Origin: Capra hircus
Lineage: Eukaryota > Chordata > Mammalia > Artiodactyla > Bovidae
Assembly: GCF_001704415.2 (NCBI RefSeq)
Contig: NC_030821.1
Coordinates: forward strand, 39,415,210 to 39,479,209
Direction: 5' to 3'
Length of the DNA stretch: 64,000 nt
Positions 31,713 through 43,470 of this stretch are shown here, piece after piece. How positions within the stretch are numbered: the stretch's first letter is position 1; each line of letters opens with the position of its first letter. Position numbers and translations under genes: made by a program. The notes under the pieces are model-generated. The model saw only the letters and a program-made list of their open reading frames with translations. It ran no database searches and was not told the origin of the DNA.

Positions 31713-31942
31713 TTTATTTTTTAAAAAGTTTATTTATCTATTTATTTATTTATTTATTTATTGTTGTGAACCATTTCTTAAAGTCTTTATTGAATTCGTT
31801 ACAATATTGCTTCTAATTTATGTTTTGGTTTCTTGGCCACAGGGCATATGGGTTCTTAGCTCCCTGACCAGGGATTGAACCTGCAGCTCCTGCATTGGAA
31901 GATGAAGTCTTGACCACTGGATTGCCAGGGAAGTTCCTGTAC
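31713..31942 (-). mobile_element. CHR-type artiodactyl SINE
   Basis: Reverse-complement tRNA-derived SINE of the older CHR type. A (TTTA)n tail (31720-31763) leads to 'ttcttggccacagggcatat', B box 'accagggattgaacctgcag' and 'ccactggattgccaggga'. TSD ttgccttttta at 31702-31712 and 31943-31953. Confidence 0.8.
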
Positions 31943-32062
31943 TTGCCTTTTTAGAGCCTTTGTCCCTTGTTAAGGTGGATGTTGGGTGGAACCCTTATTA
32001 TCCTGCTCTGCTCTTGCATCTCTGGCTGCTTGGCTACTCTTTGTCAGATGGTAATCATAGAG

Positions 32063-32272
32063 TGGGCCTCCCTAGTGGCTCAGTGGTAGAGAATCTCTCT
32101 GCAATGCAGCAGATGCAGGTTCGATCCCTGGGTGGGGAAGATCCCCTGGAGGAGGAAATGGCAACCCACTTCAATATTCTTGCCTGGAAAATTTCATGAA
32201 CAGAGGAGCCTGGCAGCCTACCATGCAAGGGGTCGCAAGAGTGTCGGACATAACTCAGCAACTAAACAACAA
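32063..32272 (+). mobile_element. Bov-tA SINE
   Basis: Sense copy: 'cctccctagtggctcagtgg', B box GGTTCGATCCC, body, ending 'actcagcaactaaacaacaa'. It forms an inverted pair with the next element. Confidence 0.92.
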
Positions 32273-32284
32273 CCAGACAGCAGC

Positions 32285-32478
32285 GCACGAGCACCATTTC
32301 CGTACACACTGGAGCGGGGTGCCATCTCCCTCTCCAGCGCATGAAAGTGAAAAGTGAAAGGGAAGTCGCTCAGTCGTCTCCGACTCTTCGTGACCCCATG
32401 GACTGCAGCCCACCAGGCTCCTCCATCCATGGGATTTTCCAGGCAAGAGTACTGGAGTGGGTCGCCAGTGCCTTCTTC
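32285..32478 (-). mobile_element. Bov-A2 SINE, partial
   Basis: Reverse-complement Bov-A2 lacking most of its 3' unit: it enters at 'cgtacacactggagcggggt', keeps the linker 'gcatgaaagtgaaaagtg' and a full second unit ending 'cgccagtgccttctt'. Confidence 0.88.
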
Positions 32479-32902
32479 CCTAGAACAACAGAAGCTATTA
32501 TTGTAATGACAGTGGGAACCCCTGTGTCTCTCGTCCTGTGAAGTTTGCCGTGTGTGTTCATCATGAAGACTGCTGCCACTTCCCCACTGGATTTAATAGG
32601 CTGCTTGGTGTGGTGGGGCCACACGTCATGAAGACCTGTGGACAACCTTCCATGGCACTCACATTCACTGGGGGAATCACCCTTGGTTCGTTTGTGTCTA
32701 AGGTCGATGCTTGTCTAGAAACCAGAACCACAGCACCACTTAGAACAATTTAGAGCGGTCGATGGCAAACCCTGAGGAGATGGTGAGGAAGGAGAAGGGG
32801 TGTGTGTTCGAGGGGTCTCTGGCTGCAGCTTTACCCTGTGTGGAGAAGCCGGCTCAGCACTGTCTGCAGGGTGGCACTGACTCAAGCTCTGGTATCGAGT
32901 TT
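32479..32902. other. unassigned interval, relatively CpG-containing
   Basis: Several CpGs and two overlapping frames of 65-71 codons on the plus strand. No domain or homology that I recognise. Confidence 0.4.
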
Positions 32903-32910
32903 CTCACTTT

Positions 32911-33269
32911 CAGTTCAGTTCAGTTGCTCAGTCATGTCCAACTCTTTGCGACCCCATGAATTGCAGCATGCCAGGCCTCCCTGTCCATCACCAACTCCCA
33001 AGTTCACTCAAACTCACGTCACGTCCATCAAGTTGGTGATGCCATCCAGACATCTCATCCTCTGTCATCCCCTTCTCCTCCTGCCTCCAATCCCTCCCAG
33101 CATCAGGGTCTTTTCCAATGAGTCAACTCTTTGCATGAGGTGGCCAAAGTACTGGAGTTTCAGCTTTAGCATCATTCCTTCCAAAGAACACCTAGGACTG
33201 ATCTCCTTCAGAATGGACTGGTTAGATCTCCTTGCAGTCCAAGGGATTCTCAAGAGTCTTCTCCAACAC
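32911..33269 (-). mobile_element. BovB LINE 3' fragment
   Basis: Antisense BovB tail of (GTTCA)n type, 5' truncated to 359 bp. TSD ctcacttt at 32903-32910 and 33270-33277. A small duplication, 'cacgtcacgtccatc', is visible near 33015. Confidence 0.95.
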
Positions 33270-33475
33270 CTCACTTTAGGGAGCACTAAAACAATACAGC
33301 TGAGCCGAGAGCTTGGGTGGAGGTGGGAGGGAAGAGAAGATGCTCCGTTAACCTGGGAGATGCTGCTCTTATTTATTTGCTGAATTTCTGTCACCACACC
33401 CTGAACATGTAGTGCCCATTACACATTTGTTGAATGAATAAATAATTTGGGGTGAAATGGTTAATTCTACTATAG

Positions 33476-33580
33476 TTGGAGTAGGAGGTGGCAAATCACT
33501 CCAGTATTCTTGCCTGGAAAATTCCATGGACGGAGAAGCCTGGTGGACTGCAGTCCATGGGGGGTTGCAAAGATCCAACT
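33476..33580 (+). mobile_element. single Bov-A monomer
   Basis: One sense unit ('gagtaggaggtggcaaatca' to 'catggggggttgcaaag'), without tRNA part. Confidence 0.85.
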
Positions 33581-33784
33581 GACCAAATGAGTATACTATC
33601 TTTACTTTCATAATTAAATAATTGTTCATAATAGGTCTATAAACATTCAGTCTATTTTTTTCATGTGCAATTCTTTTATTTTTTTTATTGACCAAATTGT
33701 CTAATAATTTTACTGATAACTCAGCCATGATGGTCAGACAGAAATCTGGTTGATGAAAATAACTATGGGTCCAATAACTCTGTG

Positions 33785-34012
33785 AACATTTTTTTTTTAA
33801 TTACTGTAGTATAATTGCTTTACAATGTTGTGTTAGTTTCTGTTATAAAACAAAGTGAATCAGACATATGTATACATATACCCCTCCCTCCTGAACCTCC
33901 GTGCCCCAACCTTCATCTCATCCCACCCCTCCTGGGAGCTCCGTGTGCTACACAGCAATCTCCCATTTAACACATGGTAGTGTAGATACGTCAGTGCTAC
34001 TCTGCGAAGGTT
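33785..34012 (-). mobile_element. L1 3' tail, antisense
   Basis: T run, 'gtataattgctttacaatgt', 'aaaacaaagtgaatcagaca', then the C-rich 3' UTR ('cccctcctgggagctccgtg'). Ruminant L1 type. Confidence 0.8.
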
Positions 34013-35949
34013 TTGTATTTCTGAGAGCATATTCTTAGGCCCCAGAAAAGGAAATCTGCATACATGGCAAGATAATCCCCCTATTTCCTCTCCTCCACAG
34101 GGAAGCGTTTGGAGTTCGAGAGGTTTCGTTCGGTGACCTCAGTCTCTGCGATCTGATGGTACAGATGCAGCCATTATTCCTTTATGTGAGATGAGGGGGA
34201 TTTGCAGTGAACGCAGGGCAAGAGGCAGCAGCAGTCCTTGGACGCAATAGTACCAAGGTCTCATTCTCAAAGAGCAGAAGGAAAACCCTCTCTTTTCTCA
34301 TGTGATTGTAGAGGAGCTGGACTGCTGCCATCACTGGGAAAAAGCTTCTACTGGCTTCTACTCATGGGTGCAGAGCTCATGGTTTTCCTCAGTATCAGCA
34401 GAAGCCTGAGCAAGAGAAAACTTCCATTAACATTTGGCTAAGGTCTGAGCTGGCAGAGTCTGCAAGACGCAAGATGAAGCAAATACATCAACAGACTTGT
34501 TCGTCTGAGAGGCAGCATTTTTCCGGAAGTGGAGGGGCTTCTGGGGATGGGGAGCTTTCCGAGGGGAGAGGGGATGAAAGGGTCCCTGTGTGAGGAGAAG
34601 GGACTGCTAGGGAGATGAGGTTAGGGCACAACGGTATTCCCGAGAGGGGCAGTTTCTCTAAGGGCTTGGATGGAGAAGCTGTATTTTCAAGGAAATGAGT
34701 TAAATTAGGTTATGATTCCTGGTCCTGTGTTCTCCTTTTTGATGCTTACTTGTAACTCCTGTAAAAGATTATTCAGACCTCTGCTGGATCTCAAGAGCAG
34801 AGGATCTTCCCTTGGCCATCTCACCTCATAGGTTACCAGATGTAAGATACTGATGGGCAAATAACCCCAGAGAGCTCTTAAAGCCCATTCTATTAACTTC
34901 CCCTCCCAAGACAGGCAGTTGATGTGCATTAATCCATCTTTCAAGGTAAAACCAGGGTTCTCTGCATCTACTAGTATCTAGAAATCCATCTTCCACTCTC
35001 TTTACTGAAGACTATGGTATTTTATGGGTCCAAGGGATTCACACATCAGAATTTTTATTGCTTGTAGTTTCAAGGAAACTGAAACTTAAAGAGAGCATTA
35101 GCCTTTCTTTTTCCATCTAAATTATACCCTTAAATGACATTCCTAAAAGAGAATTCCAAATACCCTAAAATATAAGAAGATAAAATTAGAAAAATTAAAA
35201 AAATCTATTTTGTGCAAGCTGTTAGAATTTCATTAGGCAAACTTCTGTTTACTATGGACTTATTTTTCATTTCATATATATTGGGTATGTGGCCTTATTT
35301 TCAAGATCATTTTACCAAGCATTTTGTGTACCTTTAAGCCAGTATTTTTCTTTGCATGTATTCAGTGCCTTTTTTTTTTCTTTAGTGGGAAGCCACAACT
35401 ATTATATACATTATATAATTATATGTGACACTTCTTGGCTATCACAAATACAGTTGACAGGCCCTCATCAACTTGTTATCCTGCCTGTACAGTGAAAACA
35501 TGAGATCAGTCTATTATTTGAATCTAGTTCCTTTTTACCATTTATCCTCTTTTGTAGGCAATTGATGTTTCCTTAGCAACAATATGAAGTTAAATAGTTA
35601 CTCAAGGGCTTTCTTCAAGGACTGTATTCATTTTCATCTGCTAATTTTTTTTCCCCAAGTTTGCTTTGTTAATTATGGCTCTTACCTTAAAGTATTGGTT
35701 GTTTTTAGTGTTGCACTCACATTCACAATTTGCAGGGAAATCAATTTTTAAACCTCCAGAATTTCATCTAATGCATGTCATACGGTCACTTGGATCATGG
35801 AAGGGACTATTCATGGTACTTTAAGTATGCTTTTTAATTGTATGAAAAAGAATCCAATATTTGTAAATATAATTCTTAAACCCAATCATCTTGAAGTTAG
35901 CTTAGTCAATAAGTAAGCATAATACTGGGGACAATCATTTTTTGTATAA
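34013..35949. other. unique 1.9 kb, no recognised repeat
   Basis: The second longest repeat-free stretch. A strong splice-acceptor-like site (polypyrimidine then CCACAG) ends at 34100, followed by a stretch with several CpGs (34101-34240). The rest to 35949 is AT-rich. No coding frame begins with ATG in a convincing context. Confidence 0.45.
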
Positions 35950-36913
35950 ATGGGTTGTTTCTTAAAATTAATCTTATTAGAGAAAAGATAATCTTTTCAA
36001 CAAATGTTTTTGGAAAAACTGGACAGCTATATGCAAGAGATTGAATCTAGACCACTATCTTATACTATAGAAAAAAATAAACTCATTATGAATTAAAGAC
36101 TTGAACATAAGATCTGAAACCATATATGAAACCATAAAACTCTTAGGAGAAAAACATAGGCAGTATGCACTTTGAATCAGCCTTAGCAATATCTTTCTGT
36201 TTATGTCTTCTCAACAAGGGAAACAAAGTAAAAATAAACAAATGGGACTACATCAAACTAAAATGCTCTGCACAGTGAAAAAAAAAAAAAGGAAAGAAAA
36301 AGAAAGATAAAAAGAAAGCCAAAGCCATCAACCAAATGAAAAGACAATCTACTGAGTGAGAGAAGACATTTGAGAAATATTTATCCTGTAAGGGATTAAT
36401 ATCTAAAATAAACACAGAACTCATACAACAACAAAAAACGAATAACCCAAATGAAAAATGGGCAGATGACCTTCTTTTCCAAAAAATACATAGAGTTGAC
36501 CAACAGGCTCATGAAAAGATGTTCAACATCACCACTAAGGAAATCAAAACCATAATGAAACATCACTTCATACCTGTTAGAATGGCTATTATCAACAGGC
36601 CAAGAAATAACAAGTGTTGAAGAAGATGTGGAGAAAAGAAAATCCTTGTGCATTCTTGGTGTGAATGTAAATTGGTACAGCCACTATGGAAAACAATAAG
36701 GAGATTCATAAAAAAAATTAAGAATAGAAGTACCATGTAATCCAGCTATTCCACTTCTGAATATTTATCCAAATAGAACAAAAACATGAACTCAAAAAGG
36801 TATGTAAATCCCTATGTTCACTGCAGCATTATTTACAATAGCCAAGACATGGAAAAGCCGAAGTGCCCATTGATAAATGAATAAAGAGCCCATTGATGAA
36901 TAAAGAAGATATT

Positions 36914-37412
36914 TTATGTTGTTCAGTCACTAAGTCATGTCTGATTCGGTTACTCCGTGAACTGCAGCATGCCAGACTTCCCTGTCCCTCACTATCTCCT
37001 GGAGTTTGCTCAAACTCATGTCCATTGATTTGGTGATGCCATCCATTCATCTCATCCTTTGTCACCCCCTTCTCCTGCCCTCAATCTTTGCCAACGTCAG
37101 GATCTTTTCCAATGAGTTGACTCTTTATATCAGGTGGCCATAGTATTGGAGTTTCAGCTTCAGCATCAGTCCTTCCAATGAATATTCAAAGTTGATTTCC
37201 TTCAGGATTGACTGGTTTGTTCTCCCTTCTGTTCAAGGAACTCTTAAGAGTCTTCTCCAGCACCATAATTTGAAGGTGTCAATTCTTCAGCATTCAGTTT
37301 TCTTTATGGTCTAGCTCTCACATCTATACATGACTACTGGGAAAAGCAATAGCTTTGACTATATAGACCTTTGTTGACAAAGTGGTATCTCTGCTTCTTA
37401 ATACCTTTTTTA
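36914..37412 (-). mobile_element. BovB LINE 3' fragment in L1
   Basis: Antisense BovB of the (GTT)n-tail type ('tgttgttcagtcactaagtc' to 'tctctgcttcttaatacc'). It is diverged. The L1 host stops at 'aaagaagat' and resumes after it. I could not fix a TSD. Confidence 0.92.
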
Positions 37413-37602
37413 CTTTTAATATATGTATTTATATTCTTAATAATATATATCTATAGACAATAAAATACTGCTTAGTCAATAAAAAGAAGATGAAATCTTT
37501 CCATTTGTGGTAACTTGGATGGACCTTGGACCTTGAGGGCATTATACTAAGTGAAATAAATCAGATGGAGAAAGACAAATGCAGTATGATTTCACCTTCA
37601 TG

Positions 37603-37800
37603 GACTTCCCTGGTGGCTCAGATGGTAAAGCGTCTGTCCACGATGTGGGAGACCCAGGTTCAATCCCTGAGTTGGGAAGATCCCTTGGAGAAGGAAATGG
37701 CAATCCACTCCAGTACTATTGACTGGAAAATCCCATGGGCAGAGGAGCCTTGTAGGCTACAGTCCATGGGGTCGCAAAGAGTTGGACATGACTGAGCGAC
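37603..37800 (+). mobile_element. Bov-tA SINE in L1
   Basis: Sense copy ('gacttccctggtggctcaga' to 'catgactgagcgac') with intact A box. TSD ttcac(c/a)ttcatg at 37591-37602 and 37801-37812, inside the L1 3' region. Confidence 0.95.
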
Positions 37801-38090
37801 TTCACATTCATGTAGTATATAAAACAAAGTAAATGAACAAATCTAATCAAATAAAGGCAAAAAGTTCAAACAATATGGAGAACAGAGTAGTGTTTATCAG
37901 AGGGAAAGTGGGGTGGAGGGAGGGTGAAGTGTGTAAAAGTTGTCATCATATGGTGATGGATTAAAGCTACACTTTTGGTGATGAGTATGCTGTAGTGTAT
38001 ATAAAACTGAAATATAATGTGCTACATATGAAATTTATAAAATGTTATAAGCCAATGTTACCTCAATAAAAACAACTTTAATCTGACAAA

Positions 38091-39432
38091 GCATCATTTA
38101 GCAGACTTAGTTATTCAATAAGTGAAATATATGATGTTTTTCGTTTGCATGAATTTTTTTTCAATATAAAATGTCTCATAATTGACTACAACTCACAGGC
38201 CAAGAAAGAGTATTCAGGAACTTGAAGAGTCTTCTTATGAATGTGAGGAAAGAGTGTGATCGTGGAATTTGCATCTTGCAGACACATGTTTGCTCACTAT
38301 AGTTTGGCTTTCTGTAGCTCCTCCAAATGACTTTCAAAGTGAGAAGTAAGACAGGAGCCTACAAATTCAGCTTCTGTGGTCTAACCGTGCCAGTTATTGA
38401 AGTCATGCAAGAGCCCCACGTGAGAGCGGTTAAGACAGCACTGCCTCTGGTATCCAATGGAATCAAACATCAGTTTTTTAAACTGTTGAGCTTTGACTTA
38501 ATTATTTGAATGGTGGGATAGGAGTGTTCCTGGGGCAGGAAATCTAAGACACACACATTCTTCACATAAATCATGTAGTATAGGGACAAAAATGCATAAA
38601 CTGGTAAAAATACTTTACCAATAAGCAACTTTTAAATAGGGTTTTTTTTTTTTTTTTTCCTGATTCTGATAACAGAATTCCTATTTGAAAGGTTGGGAGG
38701 TCAGGAGTGAGGGTGGTTACAGAACAATGGGTAGAAAAAAAGAACATTTTTTTCATGAAAGTGATTTGTAAATTCTAAGTAATGAACAAATTGCAGCTGC
38801 CATTATTATTTTGTCTATTTTTTTTCCCGATGATAATCTGCCTACATTTATAGCTCATTGAAACACCTCAACTCAGGGACAATATTATCTAGGTGCTTTT
38901 CATTGGAATTGAATTTTACAAAAGAAAAAGATGGCTTAGTTACTTTGCATTTTTAAGAGAATGAAGGCTTCAAATCTTTAATACATTACCTTCAAGAGAA
39001 ATAAAATTTCTTCAGAAAGTTTATAACCATGATCAAAATATAATTTGAATAACTAGATAGTTACATTATTGAAACTTAATCCTTTCTAAAAGATCCAACT
39101 AAGAATGTGACTTTACAAATGATACATTCTTTTTCTACTTAAACAGTATAAATACTAGATGTTACAAAAATAAAATCCCTAGTTTTGTAGGAAAATATTA
39201 ATCAATTTTCTTTGAAAATATTTTGTTATTATGGAAAATTTCAAGGTCATATAAAAAGTTTATAGAAGCTCCCATATATATATAATCATCAAGTCACAGT
39301 GATTCTTGACATTCAGGTCAGAATTTCAGGAGTAAAACACTATAAAATCTCAGATAATTATTTTATTGTTGTGAGTCATGTATAGTTGCAGATTACATAT
39401 TATATATATGTAACAAAAGCAGCTGCGTGCAA
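38091..39432. other. unassigned 1.3 kb
   Basis: AT-rich, with an 18-base T run at about 38641-38658. No recognised repeat or gene. Confidence 0.5.
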
Positions 39433-39624
39433 GCTCAGTCTGCAAGGTTAGTTGTGTTCAACTCTTTGTGACCCCATGGATCTGTCCCTGGGATTTCCCA
39501 GGCTAGAATACTGGAGTGGATTGCCATTTTCTCCTGTAGGGGATCTCCCTGACTCAGGAATTGAACCCATGTCTCATGGGTTCTGGCAGGCAGATTCTTT
39601 ACCACTAGCACCACCTGGGAAGCC
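39433..39624 (-). mobile_element. Bov-tA SINE
   Basis: Reverse-complement copy with a short deletion in the body ('ccatggatctgtccctggg') and a decayed tRNA part that includes an extra 'tcatgggttc'. Confidence 0.9.
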
Positions 39625-40550
39625 TTAATAGCCAGCAAAGATGACATTAAAGCCTGGTTATTATATATGCAGCTTAGGTTTTTGGGATAGCCATCAACCC
39701 TCCTTGAATTCCTGTCACAAATTGGTAGTTTTTGGCCTCTTTTGATCCTGCCCTCTATCTGTGTTCTCTGTAGTGGCAGATATAAAACCTTCCCTCCAAC
39801 TTCAACAAGTTTAGGTCTATTGAGTCCATCTGAAAAAATAACTTTCAGAATTTTCCCTCCCTGAAAGTCTGCTAAAAAAAAAAAAAAAGCTTATTACACT
39901 CTACAGCATGGTTAGTTCACACTTATCACCACAGATTCATTTTCCAGAACAGATGACCATGAACTATGTATTAATATGTGTCTCCCCATTCCTACCTCAG
40001 CCATAAGCATTAAAGAGCTTTAGCATATTGGGAAAACAAAAATGCTTTTTCCCATTGAATTGAAATAATTTATACTAGCCCAGTCTGTAACAGGCCAATT
40101 TACGTACCTAGCACCACTCATACAGAATTTGGCAAATTCAGCAAGGACGACAAAACAAAACGTAAGCCAACAGATGAATGTGATGTGGAAAGGAACACAC
40201 AGCGACTGATATCAATTATAATAAGCATTTGGCTGAACTTCCCCAGATGTAGCCAACTTTTGGGATACAGCAGGTGAATCCTGCTGTAGAAGAGGATTTC
40301 AAAATACCACTCCCACTCTATAGAGCTCAACCTCTGTCTCTTGCTAATGCTTATTACTATGAATACCATCCAATTTTTTACTTCTACGTAGTAACTGAGT
40401 TTTGTTTCAGCTCCTTTCTTTAGTTTCAACCAGGGGCAAATTTGCACCCAAGGAGACTGTGATGGGATTTATGAGAAAAATATGTTTTTGATCATTCACA
40501 TTTCTAAGGTTCTTGGCTCACAGCTTTCAAACCCCTTGGAACTGAGATTG
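39625..40550. other. unassigned interval
   Basis: A 15-base A run at about 39874-39888. A 109-codon minus frame (40447-40118) has no motif I know. No recognised repeat. Confidence 0.45.
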
Positions 40551-40566
40551 AGAAAGATGTCTTTTT

Positions 40567-40872
40567 GAAACAATTTTACTTATTTTTAGTTTTGGTTGTT
40601 CCGGTCTTTTTTTTTTTTTTTTTTTACTGCATGACGGCTTTCTTTATTTGTGGCAAGTGAGACCTACCCTCTAGTTGTAGTGTGTGAGCTTCTCATTGCA
40701 GTGTCATCTCTTCCTGTGGAGCCTGAGCACCAAAAGTGCATGGGCTTCAATGGCTGTGGCACATGGGCTTAGCTGCCCTGTGGCATGTGGAATCTTCCTG
40801 AACCAGGGATGGAAACCCCATCCCTTGCATTAGCAGGTAGATTCTTGACCCCTGGACCAATAGAGAAGTCTA
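40567..40872 (-). mobile_element. CHR-type artiodactyl SINE, full length
   Basis: Reverse-complement CHR SINE: long T run (40606-40625), 'tctagttgtagtgtgtgagc', 'ggcttagctgccctgtggca', 'aaccagggatggaaacccca' and 'ttcttgacccctggacc'. TSD of 16 bp with one mismatch, agaaa(g)(a/g)tgtcttttt, at 40551-40566 and 40873-40888. Confidence 0.88.
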
Positions 40873-41483
40873 AGAAAGGTGTCTTTTTTTGTGTTAATGA
40901 GGTGACTGTTGGAGAGCACCTAAGGTTGGGGACTGGTTGTCAGTGGAACATACCACGGGTTGAGAATTGGAATTTTCAGCCTCTACCTCCCTCATCTCCA
41001 GAGACTGGGAAAAGTTGAATCGATTGCCCATTGCCAATGATTTAATCAAGGCTGTCTGTGTAAGGAGGCCTCCTTTAAAACTCAAAAGGACTGGGTTGAA
41101 GAACATTTATCAGTTGATGATCTCCTGAAGGTGCTGAAAGAGTAGCTATCCTTGAGAGGAAATGAAAGCTTCCTGCCCTTTCCCATGTCTTGCCCCATGT
41201 ATCTTTTCCATCTGGCTGTTCTTGAGTTTCATTCTTTTATAATAAACTGGTGATCTAATAAGTAAAATGTTTCTCTGAGTTTTGAGCCATGCTAGTAAAT
41301 TAGTTGATCCCACAGAGGATATCATTATAATCTTTCATTTTATAGCCAGTGGACCAAGTACAGTCAACAATCTAGGTTTGTGACTACTGTCTAAAGTAGG
41401 GTAAGGGGGCAGTCTTGTGGGAATTTTGTGCTTTTCCCAGGTAGATGGTGTCAGAATTGAGTTGAATTTTCAGACCTCCTACT

Positions 41484-42180
41484 GGTGAAAAAGTTGGCTT
41501 AAAGCTCAACATTCAGAAAACTAAGATCATGGCATCTGGTCCCATCACTTCATGGGAAATAGATGGGGAAACAGTGGCAGACTTTATTTTCTTGGGCTCC
41601 AAAATCATTGCAGATGGTGACTGCAGCCATGAAATAAAAAGGTGCTTACTCCTTGGAAGAAAAGTTACGAACAACCTAGACAGCATGTTAAAAAGCAGAG
41701 ACATTACTTTGCCAACAAAGGTCCGTCTAGTCAAGGCTATGGTTTTTCCAGTAGTCATGTATGGATGTGAGAGTTGGACTATAAAGAAAGCTGAGAGCCA
41801 AAGAATTGATGTTTTTGAACTATGGTGCTGGAGAAGACTCTTGAGAGTTCCTTGGACTGCAAGGAGATCCAATCAGTCCATCCTAATGGAAATCAGTCCT
41901 GAATATTCATTGGAAGGACTGATGTTGAAGCTGAAACTCCAACACTTTGACCACCTGATGCAAAGAACTGACTCATTGGAAAAGACCCTGATGTTGCAAA
42001 AGATTGAAGGCAGGAGGAGAATGGGACGACAGCAGATGAGATGGTTGGATGGCATCACTGCCTTAATGGAGATGAGCTTGAATAAACTCCGGGAGTTGGT
42101 GATGGACAGGGAAGCCTGGTGTGCTGCAGTCCATGGGATCACAAAGAGTCGGAAATGACCAAGCAACTGAACTGAACTGA
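41484..42180 (+). mobile_element. BovB LINE 3' fragment
   Basis: Sense BovB, about 700 bp, from 'gtgaaaaagttggcttaaag' to the (TGAAC)n tail. Inserted in the LTR. Confidence 0.96.
41529..42158 (+). pseudogene. BovB ORF2 C-terminal remnant, 209 codons
   Basis: Open from MASGPITSWEIDGETV to HGITKSRK. It covers the region after the RT catalytic core, with the conserved blocks VVMYGCESWTIKKAES, ELWCWRRLLRVPWTARR and MRWLDGITALMEMSLNKL. It lacks RT and endonuclease domains, so it cannot act. The frame stays open because the copy is fairly young; there is no promoter or start context to suggest use. Confidence 0.88.
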
Positions 42181-42280
42181 ACACATGTTCAAAAATTGCT
42201 TGTTGAAGTGAGAAACTTGCCGCTCCCCTTCCCACATGAATTGGAATTGGTGACCAGAACTTTATAGGGATATTTGCAAT

Positions 42281-42412
42281 AGGGAAGCCCCAAGAATAAC
42301 TAGAGTGGGTAGCCATTCCCTTCTCTAGGGGATATTCCCGACCAGGGGATTGAACCCTGGTCTCCCACATTGCAGGCAGATTCTTTACCATCTGAGCCAC
42401 CAGGGAAGCCTC
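42281..42412 (-). mobile_element. partial tRNA-type Bov SINE
   Basis: Reverse-complement tRNA half with a short body ('agagtgggtagccattccct' to 'gagccaccagggaagcct'). TSD ttgcaat at 42274-42280 and 42413-42419. Confidence 0.85.
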
Positions 42413-42419
42413 TTGCAAT

Positions 42420-42604
42420 GTCTGGAAATGTATAGATCCATATATATAATATATGTATTTTATTCTTTTATTTTTTCATTAGGAGGTGCTATTCGTGTCT
42501 AGTTGGTGGAATTAGGGACATTGCTAAACATCCTGTGATATATAGAATATCTAAAGCAAAGAACTATCTGGCCCCAAATGATAAATGTGCTAAAGATCTG
42601 AAAT
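42420..42604 (+). mobile_element. hAT-type relic
   Basis: Pieces of a familiar hAT-like MITE: 'tgtctggaaatg', 'attgctaaacatcctgtga' and 'agaactatctggccccaaat', with an AT-rich insert at about 42437-42480. The family name is uncertain. Confidence 0.4.
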
Positions 42605-43030
42605 CTTGCTCTGGACATTTCCATTTTAAGTGACAAGTAGTTTCACTTTTGGAAAGCCAATTTATGTCTTAGGCATGTGTGCCCCAGTGTCAGGCATGGA
42701 AAACATATTTCATAGTCTACATTTTAATAGGTCCTTCCTCTAGGGGAGTGCTGGGAAAAACAGAGAGAAGAATATTGATCTCTTTCTGTTCTAAATAGTC
42801 TCACTACCATGGACATCCAAGTGACAAATTGTGGTTAAGCCCCAAAGTTTCCAGTGTGAGCTTCTTATTTATCTTTCTGATGACTTCTTATTACCACTTT
42901 GCCTTGGGGACTCTTACCTCTTGGCTGCTGAGTTTGCCAGCTGAAGTTCTTCTTGAGCTTTTGCAAGGTGTATGTCAATGTACGCCTAGAAGCTCTGGCC
43001 CAGTCAACTTGTCCTTCACCAATGTCTAAT
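42605..43030. other. unassigned interval
   Basis: No recognised repeat or gene. Confidence 0.5.
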
Positions 43031-43470
43031 GTCTATTTTTTAATTAATTAATTAATTTTGGAGGGTGATTACGTTACAATGTTGTGATGGTTTTTGTCAT
43101 ACATTGACATGAATCAGCAATGAGTGCACATGTATCCCCCCATCCTGAACCCCTCACCCACCTCCCTCCCCACTCCATCCCTCTGAGTTGTCCCAGAGCA
43201 CCAGCTTTGTGTGCCCTGCTTCATGCATCAAACTTGCACTGGTCATTTATTTTACATATGGTAATATCCATGTTTCAATGTTATTCTCTCAATTCATCCC
43301 ACCCGTGCCTTCTCCCATGGAATACAAAAGTCTGTTCTTTACATCTGTGTCTCTTTTGTTGCCTTGCACATAGGATCATCTTTACCATCTTTCTAAATTC
43401 CATATATATACATTAATATACAGTATTGGTGTTTCTCTTTCTGACTTGCTTCACTCTGTATAATAGGCTC
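43031..43470 (-). mobile_element. ruminant L1 (L1_BT-like) 3' end, antisense
   Basis: (TTAA)n tail at 43038-43056, then 'tacattgacatgaatcagca', 'tgtcccagagcaccagcttt' and 'cttgcttcactctgtataat'. Same family as the left part of 3441-3771. 5' truncated. Confidence 0.8.

Larger units (their letters stand above)
35950..38090 (+). mobile_element. L1 ORF2 end and 3' UTR, interrupted twice
   Basis: Sense L1: 'aaaaactggacagctatatg', 'aataaacaaatgggactaca', 'gaaatcaaaaccataatgaa', 'attggtacagccactatgga' and 'ttcactgcagcattatttac'; then after the BovB 'agtgaaataaatcagatgga'; and after the SINE 'ggggtggagggagggtgaag' to 'cctcaataaaaac'. Frames are broken throughout. Confidence 0.85.
40890..42275 (+). 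mobile_element. ERVL-like LTR, interrupted by BovB
   Basis: Pattern of a mammalian ERVL-type solitary LTR: 'gattgcccattgccaatgat', 'ccatctggctgttcttgag', a poly-A signal in 'ttataataaactggtgatct', 'gtttctctgagttttgagcc' and 'gggcagtcttgtggg'. It breaks at about 41483 and seems to resume after 42180 ('aaaattgcttgttgaagtga'). No viral coding sequence is present. The subfamily is uncertain. Confidence 0.55.

Noticed and set aside
40118..40447. A 109-codon minus frame
   Set aside because: No ATG context that I trust, no motif, and no sign of exon borders.
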